A stretch of DNA of 64,000 nt from Charina bottae (Eukaryota; Chordata; Lepidosauria; Squamata; Charinaidae), in assembly GCA_023362775.1 (NCBI GenBank), contig JALMGJ010000002.1, positions 104,451,981 through 104,515,980 on the forward strand, written 5' to 3'. The position numbers and the translations under genes were made by a program. Below, in pieces: positions 34,954 through 45,520 of this stretch; the stretch's first letter is position 1, and the number at the start of each line of letters is the position of its first letter. The notes beneath the pieces were generated by a model. The model was not told the origin of the DNA. It was given only the letters and a program-made list of their open reading frames with translations, and ran no database searches.

Positions 34954-35329
34954 CAGGGCTTTCCAAAGTTTTCCCGCGGCGACACACCAACCGCCGTTGG
35001 TGTGTCGCCGCGGGAAAACTCGGAAGTGCCACCATTGCAGCAGCGCGCAAAAACCCGGAAGCGCTGCTGCTGCTTTCGGTTTTTGCATGCCGCCATGGCT
35101 GCGGCACATTCAGATTTCCATGTGTCGCTGCAGGAAAACCCAGAAGCGCCGCCATGACTGCGGCGCTTTTGGATTTTCGTGCGCTGCCGTTGGTGTGTTG
35201 CCGCGGGAAAACCCGGAAGCGCTGATGGCCCAGTGGCGCGCCATCAGTGCTTCCGGGTTTTGACGCGACACATCTGGGCCCCGCAGGCTTCACACTTTTG
35301 TGTCGCGACACACAGTTTGGAAATCTCTG
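34954..35329. mobile_element. Non-autonomous hAT element, copy 2 of the TTTCCAAA family
   Basis: Starts CAGGGCTTTCCAAAG and ends, in reverse complement, CAGAGATTTCCAAAC. A perfect 8-bp duplication ACATAGAG lies at 34946-34953 and 35330-35337. The 376-bp body is CpG-rich and made of repeated, partly inverted blocks: GGCGACACACCAACCGCC, TTGGTGTGTCGCCGCGGG, and several AAAACCCGGAAGCGC-like units. The open frames inside it (up to 162 codons, both strands) are by-products of this repetition. Confidence 0.85.
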
Positions 35330-35337
35330 ACATAGAG

Positions 35338-36342
35338 GAACCATCATCCATTGGTACCTCTTGAAAGCAGCTGTCTCTTTGGGATTTCATGGTTGCCCTT
35401 GCAGCTGCTTTGAAATCCTAGGACAAGTTGTAGCTGTTTTAAAGAGTTGCAGAAAAGTGCAGTGTAGTTACACCTCCACATGCTCTGATAAACCTGATAT
35501 TGTGTGTCTATGAAACTAAGAGAAAGGTGAAGGATGTAATCGATCTGAATGAAGGTGATCTGATCTTGTGAGACAAAGTAGACGAATATATTCATGAAAA
35601 TGAAGGCATAGATTTAATTATGACTGAAGAGGCTAAAGTATATCTCTGAAAGTATGAGTGGTTGTGGCTGCATATGGAAATAGCAATCCATGGTTAATGA
35701 TAGTTGCACATTATATTAAGCTGACAGTGATAATGAAAGAACCAGATACAAATTTTGGGGAAAAAATGTGCCACATTGTTAGTGAATGTGATCTGGAGAT
35801 AAAAAAAAATCTCCTAGGTGACATGAATTGATGATTGGGAATGACATCAGAGTGTGCCGAAAAAGTGATTGGGCCATTTGGAGACAGAAGAATGAATGTG
35901 AACGGTAAATGTATCTACCTGGGAATATGTGATTTAAGCATAAATCATTTAATACAAACACATCTGAAAGCATAATTTATTTGATTCTTTATAATGCGAG
36001 ACTGACAATTAGTAATGAATACAAAGATGATGAAAAGTTATTAATGTAGGACAGACCATTTTTTCAGTTAGTGTCAGGAGTAGATTTTGGGGAAGAATGG
36101 AAGAAAAGAAGAAAAAAAAAGAATTAAAGTAAATGTCAGTCCTCCCAGGTAAACCAGACAGGAAACATGATGAGATGAGCTAATTCTACTTTATGGTAAG
36201 GCTACATTAACAGAATCTTGCAAGTCTGAAAGTACAAATCTCCTGCCCTCCCTATTTACTGCCTGAGGAGTTAGTCCTTCCTAAGTTTTTTTTCTCTGGC
36301 CATTACTCTGTTGCAGGCTCCTTTCTCTTTTATCTGATCATT
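35338..36342. other. Non-coding, no feature recognised
   Basis: No gene or repeat was recognised. A short A-run is near 36112-36121. Confidence 0.4.
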
Positions 36343-36350
36343 TCCTAGGT

Positions 36351-37626
36351 CAGGGGTCGGCAAACTTTTTTATGCCAGGAGCCATTTTGACATTTATAAC
36401 ATAACATCACTTGAGGGCCAGGGGGCGGGGTTTGAGGGTGGGAGCCAATCGTGTGGAAGGGGGTGGGGTTTGCGGGCGGGATCCAATTGTGTGGAAGGGG
36501 CGGGGTTTGGAGGCAGGAGCCAATGGCGTGCACTGGGGGACCGCCATGACTGCCGCCATGCCTGGTTTACTCAATCAGCCCAGCTGGCTGAATTTGCTCA
36601 ACGCACCAGGGCTAGGGCGGCACCCCCAGAACGGGGGCTCGGACTCCAGAGGGCTCAGTAAGAGCCACACTGCTGGGGGGCTCCCAGAGGGAGGGGGCGC
36701 AGCCAGCATGAAATCCCTGGCGTTTCTCTTCCTTCCACAGGGCTAAAACCCACTTGTCTTGAGCAAAGGTTTATCATCCCCCCTCTCCTTTCAACAGCAA
36801 AAAAGGGGTGTGTGCAGCAGTATTTTGGAGCAGGCACTGAGGACAAGGACAATAACAAAACCGACCCATTGCGTGAAGGGGTAGGAGAGCAGGCAGGCAG
36901 CCTCTGTGCAGAAAGGGGGAGAAGAGACTCAAAGGAGGGGATTCTACAGCCAAGGAACACGTGGGTACACAAACACGCCCAAGAGCTCCAAGCAGCGCGG
37001 CGTGACACACTGATAATTCAACCAATGGCGCCCAGCTGCCCCTTTGCTCAATCTCCCCCCTGCAAAAAGAAAGAAGGAAAAGGAAAAGCATCTGAGAACG
37101 CTCGGCTGCCTCTCCTCCCCCACCAGCAAAGGAAAAGGAAACGAAAATGCTCTTTTCCCACTCTCAAAAATCTGCCTCCCCATCCTGCGGGAAGCGAAGG
37201 CGACCAGAATTTCAGCAGAGGAGAGAGGAAAAGTACTGGGGCGGGCGAGGGGGAGGGGGGTGCGGGGGCCGAGTCCTGCCATCCTGATTAAGGGGGGGAG
37301 GGACAGGAGAGAATGTGCCTCTCTGCTGTAGTCGACCAGTGCCGCGCTCATGGCCGGAAGCAGGAGAGGCGACCCAGACGCCTGCGCAGAAATGGCATCT
37401 TGCCCCGCCGTAAGGACTTCCAGTTAACCGGGCGCTGACTCGCCACCCTCAGTCTCGGGTGCTATGGCTCCCTCAGCAACCAGGGGCGGGACGAGAGGAA
37501 GCGGAACTGGCCGCGTTTGCGGACCTGTCCAGCCCGGCCGCAAGTGAGAGCCTTGTTTCCCCGAGAGCCACACTCAACGGGCCAAAGAGCCGCATGTGGC
37601 TCGCGATCCGCAGTTTCCGACCCTTG
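36351..37626. mobile_element. Large non-autonomous hAT element with CpG-rich interior
   Basis: The left end is CAGGGGTCGGCAAACTTTTT and the right end in reverse complement is CAAGGGTCGGAAACTGCGG, a classic hAT-type end. The flanks TCCTAGGT (36343-36350) and CCCTAGGT (37627-37634) are an 8-bp duplication with one change. The interior (about 1.2 kb) is GC- and CpG-rich, holds three imperfect units of about 36-46 bp near 36420-36530 (GGGGCGGGGTTT with GAGCCAAT), and has no transposase. The open frames are compositional shadows without domains. Unusually large for a MITE, it may have captured host sequence such as a CpG island or exon region; this is an inference. Confidence 0.75.
36415..36535. 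repeat. Imperfect tandem minisatellite in the hAT element
   Basis: Three units share GGGGCGGGGTTTG or a variant, GGCGGGA or GGCAGGA, CCAAT and GTGTGGAAGGGG. The unit length is about 36-46 bp. Confidence 0.6.
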
Positions 37627-37922
37627 CCCTAGGTGGCATCTTCTCCCCCCTGCCATCTTCCAAGGTCACCTTCACATTCCATCACAGTAGAATTGCAGAA
37701 GAAAAAGTATAAATCATGTATAAATAAAGATTGATTAAATGAATAGAAACAGGGTATAAGGGAAGATGACACTGATTATGTTATGAAGTGCCACAGAAGG
37801 ATGTGGAATTATATAAATGGGATGTTTGAAAAAGAATACTTGGCGGAACGATGAAGTGAATTGGCTGTGGATGAGGCAAAAATGTGTATAACAATTATTG
37901 CAACAAATAATATCTGAGTATG

Positions 37923-38303
37923 CAGGGCTGCAACTAGGGGGGAGGCAAGCGGGGCATGTGCCCTGGGCGCCGTGCTGGGGGGGCGCCAAAAGTTCTTTGT
38001 GTTAGGCCTGCGGTGCGAATCAGGACTTAATCTTACGCTCGCGCAGGTTCCTTGTGGGTGGAGCCCATCGCTGAAGCAGGCAGGAGCAGCTTTCATGCGC
38101 CCGACTCCTCCAACAAACTAACGCTTGCCAGAACGGGAGGGCGGGGGCTCGCTCGCTCATCTCTCGTGCACGCTTAGGAAAGTGTTACGCAGGTTTGTAC
38201 ACACGCCGTAGTGCGAGTGGGGTGTGTGGCAGAACTTCTCATTTTGGGGAGGGCACGGAATCCATGTTTGCTCTGGGTGACAAAGACCCTAGTTGTGGGC
38301 CTG
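37923..38303. mobile_element. Non-autonomous hAT element, CAACTAGGG family
   Basis: The left end CAGGGCTGCAACTAGGG is the inverted match of the right end CCCTAGTTGTGGGCCTG (about 14 of 17 bases). A perfect 8-bp duplication TGAGTATG lies at 37915-37922 and 38304-38311. The 381-bp body is GC-rich, has no transposase and is unrelated to the TTTCCAAA family. Confidence 0.85.
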
Positions 38304-38326
38304 TGAGTATGAGATATTATATATCA

Positions 38327-38418
38327 TAGTGTAGTGTAGTGTAGTGTAGTGTAGTGTAGTGTAGTGTAGTATTCTCTCTCTCTCTCTCTCTCTATGTGTG
38401 TGTGTGTGTGTATGTGTA

Positions 38419-38479
<61 letters not shown>
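38327..38479. repeat. Four-part microsatellite (TAGTG)n(TC)n(TG)n(TA)n
   Basis: Successive tracts of about 44, 21, 43 and 43 bp lie end to end, starting just after the hAT element. Overlapping open frames of repeat peptides are not genes. Confidence 0.92.
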
Positions 38480-38482
<3 letters not shown>

Positions 38483-38988
38483 GTCAGGAAAAATAATGGT
38501 TAAGATAAAAAGAGCTAAACAAGGTGCCTCCATCAGAAAGAATGGATTAAAAATAAAAATGATGAAATTATTTTGGATGAATGCTACAAGGACTATTTCA
38601 GAGATTTGGAAGGAGAATGATAGTGAAATGTCAAAGAGTAGAATTGAAATAAAGGTGTAAATGCTAGTGCCCAAGAAAAAGAATAATGGAAAAAAGTCAT
38701 TAATGCTGTGAGAATGTTGGGCAAAAATAAAATGTCCTTATTTCAAACAATAAAATCAAGAGAATAAATAACATTGATGGTCATCAACTTTCAGTAGGAG
38801 AAGGTAAAGTATAATAAAGTGAATAGGGTTGAATTATAGAAGGTTTTGCACAAATATGGAGTTGAAGGTTGGTTGTGAAATGCAAAAAAAGCAATACCCT
38901 TCTGTTTCCAAGCTGAGGGTAAAATTTAGGTCATCCTTCTGATTTCTGCTTTTGTTGACATTGAATTTAACATCCTTCTAGACCTAAA

Positions 38989-38989
<1 letters not shown>
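38480..38989. other. Non-coding, no feature recognised
   Basis: AT-rich, with no recognised element. Confidence 0.35.
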
Positions 38990-39023
<34 letters not shown>

Positions 39024-39420
39024 ATGTGCCATCAAGTCATTTTTTACTCCTAGTGACCACACAGATAGATTTTCTCTGTGATGATCTATCCCTAACCTTG
39101 TTCCTTCAGGTCTCCTAAAGGTGCACTCATCACCACTGTAACTGAGTCCATTCACCTTGCTGCTGGTCATCCTCTTCTTTTCTTTTCTTTCACCTTTCCC
39201 AGCATTAGAGCCTTTTCCAGAGAACTAGGTCTTCGCATAATGTGTCTAAAGTAAGATAATTTGAGCCTGGTCATTTGTGCCTCAACTACGAACTCTGGGT
39301 TGCTTTGTTCAATTTGTCCACAGGATTCTCAGGAGTCTTCTCCAACACCAAAGTTCAAAGGTGTCAATATTCTTTCTATCCTGCTTCTTCAAAGTCCAAA
39401 AGCTGAAATTACTGGTTTTA
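38990..39420 (-). mobile_element. Old RTE-type LINE 3' end with (ATTG)n tail
   Basis: An (ATTG)n tract at 38990-39023 is followed by TATGTGCCATCAAGTCATTT. Further along, TCCAGAGAACTAGGTCTTCG, TCTTCTCCAACACCAAAGTT and, on the minus strand, DTFELWCWRRLLRILW match the RTE C-terminal region seen in the younger copies (FELWCWRRLLRVPW). Many changes make it the oldest RTE copy in the window. Confidence 0.6.
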
Positions 39421-41399
39421 ATTTTGCTAATAAATAACATGGTTTTGCACAAGCAGAAGTGAGGAATTGCTTTTAAATAATCAGCAAACAAAAGAGAATG
39501 AGAACCCCTTTTAAAGATTTCAATAACATATAAGATCAAACATGCTTTAATAAAATAATCCTTCCCTGACTTTTCAAATTAGCTTTTAACCTCAGATGTC
39601 CCAATCTGATATGAGAAAATAATTAACACTCATTTTAATGTTATAGCTGTTCATTTTTGCTGTTGTTTATTGTTTTAAAAATGAACGTTGTAAATTGCCT
39701 GGAATAAGCTTTGCTGAAAGACATTTTTAAAATCAGTGTATGAACAATAATCTAGTTTAATCTATTAATTACATAATAAATTAATTATCAGGGAAATCTT
39801 GATGAGGCTTCTTAGATATACTGTAAGTGGAGAACCTCTATAGAGGGTGTACATATTGATGTGAGTATTTCTCTTGTTATATAAGTATGCAGTTTCAAGA
39901 TGAATATTGGTTGAATAGACTGTGTCAAAAGCTATAATTAGTGGATTAGTTGTATTTTAGCAAATTATATTACCTGATATCTATATTTAAAAAAATAGAG
40001 GCCAACTATGACTGAACTCAGAATGTTTTGCCTCTAACTGATGGCTCTGAATAAAAGCCTTCCATTCTGTAACAAAGGGTTTAGTGTGGGCTCACATGAC
40101 CACAGCTCTTTGATGATGTAGTTTGAGATGGATTATAATTACACTTACAGAAGTAGCTTCTCTCAGATATTTCACTGTGGGGAAAAGAGGACTGAAGCAA
40201 CTTGCTCATGGAGAAAGTTGATTCTCATTTCACAGAATGTGTTACAGATGACCTGTTAACATCAGCCTATATATCATGAATTGAAATAATAAAAATCTTT
40301 GTCAAGCTGTTATCAAACTGTTTAATTTGATAATTAATCCCATGCACTATTTATGCTTAATAATGAACTAGGCAATATTTCTGCAATTAGTCTGTGCATC
40401 AAAGAATGTAATGTTGGAGGGATCTTTTGTAGGAACCTTCAAGACTGGTGTGTTGCCTCAAAATTTGCTCATCAGAGAGTTGATCATTTTTTCCCACGAG
40501 TGTGTGCAATTCCATTGAGTGTTTGGCATCTAAAACGATGGTACAAATATGTGTTCTTCTGCAACATTCAGAACTCTGAGGTTAAAGTTAATGTGAGAGT
40601 GTCAAGGAAAGTTAACATTATTTAAAAAGATAGTCCAACAGTTTTCAAAATGCTGCTTTTCTAACTATAATGGGCAGCAGCGAGGGAAGAGATGAGTCAT
40701 GAACTTGGAGAAAAGTTGCAAAATTAATGTTCTGAGTTCTTTCAACTTTCTTATCAGGCTTTAGAAAGTGAAGTAAGGGAAAAATAGAGAGGAAGTTTCA
40801 AATTTCAGAAAGCACCTTTTTCTGGTCCCAAAGAGAGAGCAACGAAAAAGAAAGAATCCGTAATTACAGTATGCTACTCTGAAAACTAGATCAGGTTATG
40901 TAAGCATTAATTATTCTGTAGAAAAGATTTGGTATCAATCTACCCTAACCCTGATTAGAATAATGTGCTACAGACATAAAATAAGAACTAGAGACATATG
41001 CAAAACCAATAGCTTAAAGCTAACCACAAATTACATATGAACTCACAATAATGATGCACATATATGAAGCATATTATCAATGAATTAATTAAATATTAAT
41101 AACAGTTTTATGGCTATTTTATAGTTTGCATTTATTAATGAGCCTAAATTAAATCAAAACCAGTGAGTAAGTCATTGATAGAAAACCATAGATCAACTTT
41201 GCACAGTGTGCTTGATCAGGAAATGAAGCATGTACATCCAAAAGGATGATAATTAGGGTTTGGGGAATCTCCAAAATTTCTTTGTATGGTCTAAATATGC
41301 TGACTGACCTGTTACCTACAATCTAATGTCTTCTGCTACAGGAATAGCAGTGTTCAGCTGCAATATTCCTGCAGTAATATTTATATAAACTGCAGACAG
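39421..41399. other. Non-coding, no feature recognised
   Basis: AT-rich intron-like sequence. No exon or repeat was identified. Confidence 0.4.
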
Positions 41400-42029
41400 T
41401 TTAAATAGGGAAGGTTGTTGAGAAGGTGGTTGCACAGCAGCTCCAGAGAATCCTGGAAGAAGAAGATTATCTGGACTCCTTTCAGTCTGGATTTAGGCAA
41501 GGCATGGAACCAAAATGGTATTGGTTGTACTTTTGGATGACCCGTGGTGGGAGCGGGGTGAGGTAGTGCATCCATCCTTGCTCTTCTTGGCCTCTCATTG
41601 GCTTTTGATACCATCGACCATGGTATCCTTCTGGTTTGGCTCTGGTAGTTGGGAGTGGGTGGCCCTGTGTTGGGCTGGTTTTTTTCCTTCTTCAAGTTCT
41701 GATTTCAGTCAGTGTTGATTGAGGAGGGAGAGGTCCGACCCTCGGCCTCTGCTTTGTGGGTTTCTGCAGGGTTTAGTACTTTTCCCACTCCTGTATAACA
41801 TCTACATGAAGCCACTGGATGAGGTCATCTGGCAGCACGAGGTGAGGTACCATTAGTATGTTGATGATACCCAGCTTTACATCTCCACTCCTGGGCAACT
41901 TACTGATGCTGTGGAGGTCCTGTCTTGCTGTTTAGAGGTTGTGGGGGTTTGGATAGGGAACAACAAGCTTCAGATCAACCCTAGCAAGATTGAGTAGCTT
42001 TGGGTTTCAGGGCCCCTGGTTCTGGGAAC
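41400..42029 (+). pseudogene. L2 reverse transcriptase, 5' part (interrupted)
   Basis: Reading across frames gives LQRILEEEDYLDSFQSGFR, then a block like LLFLASHWLLIPSTM that in the other frame is SLAFDTIDHGIL, then LLYNIYMKPLDEVIWQHEVR, then the catalytic region YVDDTQLYISTP, and LEVVGVWIGNNKLQINPSK. These are the L2 motifs in their normal order. The frame is broken several times. The element is split at 42030 by a PLE and continues at 44771. Confidence 0.75.
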
Positions 42030-42125
42030 TTTCCATCTCTTGTATTGTCGAAGGCTTTCACGGCCGGAGTTCGATGGCTGTTGTGGGTCTTCCGGGCTGT
42101 GTGGCCGTGTTCTGGAAGTTGTGGT

Positions 42126-42170
42126 TCCTAACGTTTCGCCAGCATCTGTGGCCAGCATCTTCAGAGGGCA
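42126..42170 (-). ncRNA. Hammerhead ribozyme motif, PLE left arm
   Basis: In reverse complement the order is CTGAAGA (plus 42158-42164), a stem II with GCTGGC on both sides (self-pairing with two G-U pairs) closing a 7-8 nt loop, then GAAA and CGTT (GTTTC on plus at 42133-42137). This is the C3-U4-G5-A6-N-G8-A9 and G12-A13-A14 core with a minimal two-base-pair stem III, the form known from PLEs, which is usually active as a dimer. Cleavage would follow U17. Activity is not shown. Confidence 0.7.
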
Positions 42171-42248
42171 GGAGCACAGACAGAAGCGAAATCTCTGTGC
42201 CCAGGTAGAGTGGCAATGTTTTGTTTGTTTTCTATTTATAGAGCTAAG

Positions 42249-43994
42249 TTATAGGAGATTAGGTGGGGTTTTTTGTTGTGTTGAAATGTTAACAAGTGGC
42301 TGATGAGCGTGATTAGCATGTTCATTGTGAGAAGTATTCCCATGTCCTGGTGGTTGGACTGAGTTCGTTGACCTTTTGCAGGCTGTGTTTTTCAGGACTG
42401 GTAGCCAGGTTTTGCTAATTTTTAGACTTTCTTCTTTTTTATTGTAACTGTGCTGGTGTTTGTGAATTTCAATGGCTTCTCTGTATAATCTGGTGTAGTG
42501 GCTTTTGGTGTTGTCCAGTATTTCTGTGTTTTCAAATAGGATTTTGTGTCCCGTTTGCTTGAGAGCATGTTCAGCTACTGAAGATTTTTCCGGTTGCTGT
42601 AGTCTGCAGTGTTTTTCGTGTTCTTTTATCCTGGTGTGAATGCTTCGTTTTGTGGTTCCGATGTATACTTGTCCGCAGCTGCATGGTATGCGGTATACTC
42701 CTGCAGCGGTGCGGGGGTCCCTTTTGTCTTTTGCTGGTTTTAGCATTTGTTGTATTTTCCTGGTGGGTCTGAAGACTGTTTGAAAGTTGTGTTTTTCCAT
42801 CAGTTTTCCCATGCGGTCAGTGACTCCTTTGATGTAGGGCAGGAATACTTTGTTTGTGGGGGGCTGTTTTTCTTCAGTTGGATGTTGTTTTCTTGGTTTG
42901 ATGGCTCTTTTTATTTCATTCTTGGAATAGCCATTCGCCTGTAGGACCCAATTCAGATGGTTAAGTTCATTGTTGAGAAATTGGGTTTCACAGTTTCGAT
43001 TAGCACGATCCACCAAGGTTTTGATCATGCCTCTCTTTTGTCATGGGTGGTGATTGGAATTTTTGTGCAGATACCAGTCTGTATGGGTGGGTTTTCTGTA
43101 TACTTTGTGTCCTAGTTTGAGGTCCGGTTTGCGTATGACCAGCGTATCTAAAAATGGAAGTTTGCCATCAGTTTCTTTTTCCATAGTGAATTGTATATTG
43201 GGGTGGATGCCGTTTAGGTGGTCCAGAAATTTCTCCAGTTCTTCTTCAGTATGACTCCAAATTGCGAAGGTGTCATCCATGAACTGGAACCAGACTGTTG
43301 GTGTAATGGGAGCCGATTCCAAAGCCTGTTTTTCAAAATGTTCCATGTAAAAGTTTGCTATGACTGGGCTCAGGGGGCTTCCCATGGCAACACCATCCAT
43401 CTGTTCGTAGAACTTGTTCTCCCATTGAAAGTAACTAGTTGTTAGGCAGTGTTGAAATAAAGCTGTAATGTCTTCTGGGAAGATTTGCTTGATGAGTGCC
43501 AGGGTGTCCCTTACTGGTACCTTGGTAAACAGGGATACCATGTCAAAGCTGACCAGTTTGTCTGTGTGGTTGAGTTTTAGGGTGCTGATTTTGTTGATGA
43601 AGTGTCCTGAGTCTTTGATGTGTGATGGAGTCTGTCCGATGTGGGTCTGTAAAAGGGTTGCCAAATGTTTGGATAATTCATATGTCGGGGAGCCAATGGC
43701 ACTTACAATGGGTCTGAGTGGGATCGAGTCTTTGTGGATTTTGGGGAGTCCGTATAGTCTTGGCGAGAGAGCTTCTGTCTTGCAAATATGTTGTAGTATG
43801 TTGGGATGCATGGAGGAGCTCTTTATCAGTGTGTTGGTTTGCTTCATGATTTTGTTGGTGGGATCCCATCTTATTGTTCTGTACGTGGTGGGGTCTAGTA
43901 GTTCTCTGATTTTGTCTTTGTATTCATCTGTGTTCATAATTACTGTGGCGTTGCCTTTGTCCACTGGAAGGATGATGATGTCTGGGTCAGCCAT
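42249..43994 (-). pseudogene. PLE reverse transcriptase and GIY-YIG endonuclease ORF, one nonsense codon
   Basis: The single minus-strand frame holds a PLE-type reverse transcriptase and a C-terminal GIY-YIG endonuclease. Reverse-transcriptase motifs in order are DIIILPVDKGNATVIMN, ARLYGLPKIHK-like SPRLYGLPKIHKDSIPLRP, SFDMVSLFTKVPV, MDGVAMGSPLSPVIANFYME and FMDDTFAIW (catalytic aspartates kept), with LPFLDTLVIRKP at the end. The endonuclease (about 42.5-42.75 kb) shows GVYRIPCSCGQVYIGTTKRS and RIKEHEKHC. An in-frame TGA at 43041-43043 separates the two domains. The 5' end is cut at about 43994, inside the N-terminal region that the right copy still has. Apart from this stop the frame is open, so the copy is fairly young. 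Confidence 0.85.
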
Positions 43995-43999
43995 TCACC

Positions 44000-44583
44000 A
44001 ACGGCCGGAGGAAGAAGCAGAAGAAATAAGGGGTGAAGTGGCAAGAATCCTAAAGAAAGCAAAGCCCCCCACCAGCAACATTACTAAGAAGGAGAGAAAT
44101 GCCATAGAGACCCTCAATTCGGACGCAGACATCATCATCCTTCCAGTGGACAAAGGCAACACCACAGTAATTATGAACACAAAACGAAGCATTCACACCA
44201 GGATAAAAGAACACGAAAGACACTGCAGACTACAGCAACCGGAAAAATCTTCAGTAGCTGAACATGCTCTCAAGCAAACGGGACACAAAATCCTATTTGA
44301 AAACACAGAAATACTGGACAACACCAAAAGCCACTACACCAGATTATACAGAGAAGCCATTGAAATTCACAAACACCAGCACAGTTACAATAAAAAAGAA
44401 GAAAGTCTAAAAATTAGCAAAACCTGGCTACCAGTCCTGAAAAACACAGCCTGCAAAAGGTCAACGAACTCAGTCCAACCACCAGGACATGGGAATACTT
44501 CTCACAATGAACATGCTAATCACGCTCATCAGCCACTCGTTAACATTTCAACAAAACAAAAAACCCCACCTAATCTCCTGTAA
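44000..44583 (+). pseudogene. PLE right copy: N-terminus fused to GIY-YIG domain by internal deletion
   Basis: The plus-strand frame reads RPEEEAEEIRGEVARILKKA, then NAIETLNSDADIIILPVDKG up to VIMN, and then jumps directly to KRSIHTRIKEHERHCRLQQ and the rest of the C-terminus to PPNLL. Compared with the left copy, everything from just after VIMNT to the GIY-YIG core start (about 430 codons, including the whole catalytic reverse transcriptase and the GVYRIPC start of the nuclease) is missing, with the frame kept. The longer open frame that begins at 43468 is antisense of the left copy before 44000 and is not a real protein start. It is non-functional for reverse transcription. Confidence 0.8.
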
Positions 44584-44663
44584 TTTAGCTCTATAAATAG
44601 AAAACAAACAAAACATTGCCACTCTACCTGGGCACAGAGATTTCACTTCTGTCTGTGCTCCTG

Positions 44664-44710
44664 CCCTCTGAAGATGCTGGCCATAGATGCTGGGGAAACG
44701 TTAGGAACCA
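44664..44710 (+). ncRNA. Hammerhead ribozyme motif, PLE right arm (weakened)
   Basis: CTGAAGA at 44668-44674 and GAAAC at 44695-44699 keep the core. Stem II differs from the left arm: the base before GAAA is G instead of C (44694), which loses a closing pair. It is probably less active than the left-arm version. Confidence 0.6.
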
Positions 44711-44771
44711 CAACTTCCAGAACACGGCCACACAGCCCGGAAGACCCACAACAGCCATTTCCATCTCTTGT

Positions 44772-45520
44772 TCTGGATGGAGTTGCACTACCCCAGACAG
44801 GGTCCTTCTGGACTCACAGCTCCAGTTCGAGGAACCGGTGGCAGCTGTGGCCACAAGGGCCTTTGTGCAATTTTGTGTTCTGCACCAGTTGTGCCCATTC
44901 CTGGATCAGGAGGCTCTACTCATGGTCACTCATGCCTTGGCCACCTCCCAAATGGACTACTGCAGTATGCTGTACATGAGGCTGCCCCTGAAGAGCATCT
45001 GGATGCTGGTGCAGAATGTGACTGCGCAGACAGTTATGTGCACTCCTCAGTCAGCACATGTTACCTCTGCTTCACAAGCTGCAATGGCTATCAATATGCT
45101 TCCAAGTTTAATTCAGGGTGCTGGTGATGACCTCTAAAGCCCTTCATAGCATGGAACCAGGTTATTTGAGGGATTGCCTCTCCCTGGTTACATCTACCCA
45201 TCCCATTAGGTCCAGCAGGAGAGGCATACTCCAGGTCTCATCTGTTATGGAATGTCATCTGTTGGGGTCCAGGAAGAGAGCCTTTTCTGTGGTGGCACCT
45301 GCCCTTTGGAACATCATTCCACCCAAGATCAGATTGGCCATGACCCTGCTAGCCTTTTGTAAGGCCTTAAAAGACATGGCTTTTTAATACTTTGACTGTG
45401 GGTTGTGTTGTATGTTTTCTAATATGTTTTATATTGTTTTTAATTGCTGTAAGCCACCCAGGGTCATGTATTTTAGATGGGCAGCTATATAAATTGAAAC
45501 AATTAATTAATTCTGGGTTG
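44772..45520 (+). pseudogene. L2 reverse transcriptase C-terminal part and 3' tail
   Basis: This continues the L2 of 41400-42029 after the PLE. It contains YCSMLYMRLPLKSIWMLVQN, QGAGDDL and, in another frame, SVMECHLLGSRKRAFSVVAP with LWNIIPPKIRLAMTL, typical of the L2 C-terminus. It ends with GTAAGCCACCCAGGGTCATG and an AATTAATT tail. Frames change several times. Confidence 0.75.

Larger units (their letters stand above)
42030..44771. mobile_element. Penelope-like element, inverted pair of copies, with 13-14 bp duplication
   Basis: The repeat TTTCCATCTCTTG(T) at 42030-42043 and 44758-44771 flanks the insertion in the L2. The left copy is on the minus strand (3' end at about 42043, 5' break at about 43995). 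The right copy is on the plus strand (about 44000 to 44757). The two 3' ends are inverted repeats: the left has 30-32 extra nucleotides (about 42043-42074) that the right lacks. Both ends carry the hammerhead core (42133-42164 in reverse; 44668-44699). The right copy is internally deleted. PLEs code for a reverse transcriptase joined to a GIY-YIG endonuclease, and their terminal repeats can be inverted. Confidence 0.88.

Noticed and set aside
36411..37351. Several overlapping open frames of 60-159 codons in GC-rich DNA
   Set aside because: They lie within a hAT element, overlap on both strands, and have simple composition without domains.
38327..38479. CRISPR-like regular repeat
   Set aside because: It is a microsatellite with 2- and 5-bp units, with no spacers.
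41190..41240. miR-218, which lies in SLIT introns of vertebrates
   Set aside because: The nearest match (GTGTGCTTGATCA) departs from the microRNA right after the seed-like part and no hairpin is seen.
43468..43999. Start of a 371-codon plus-strand open frame
   Set aside because: It is the antisense of the left PLE copy. Only the part after 44000 matches PLE protein.
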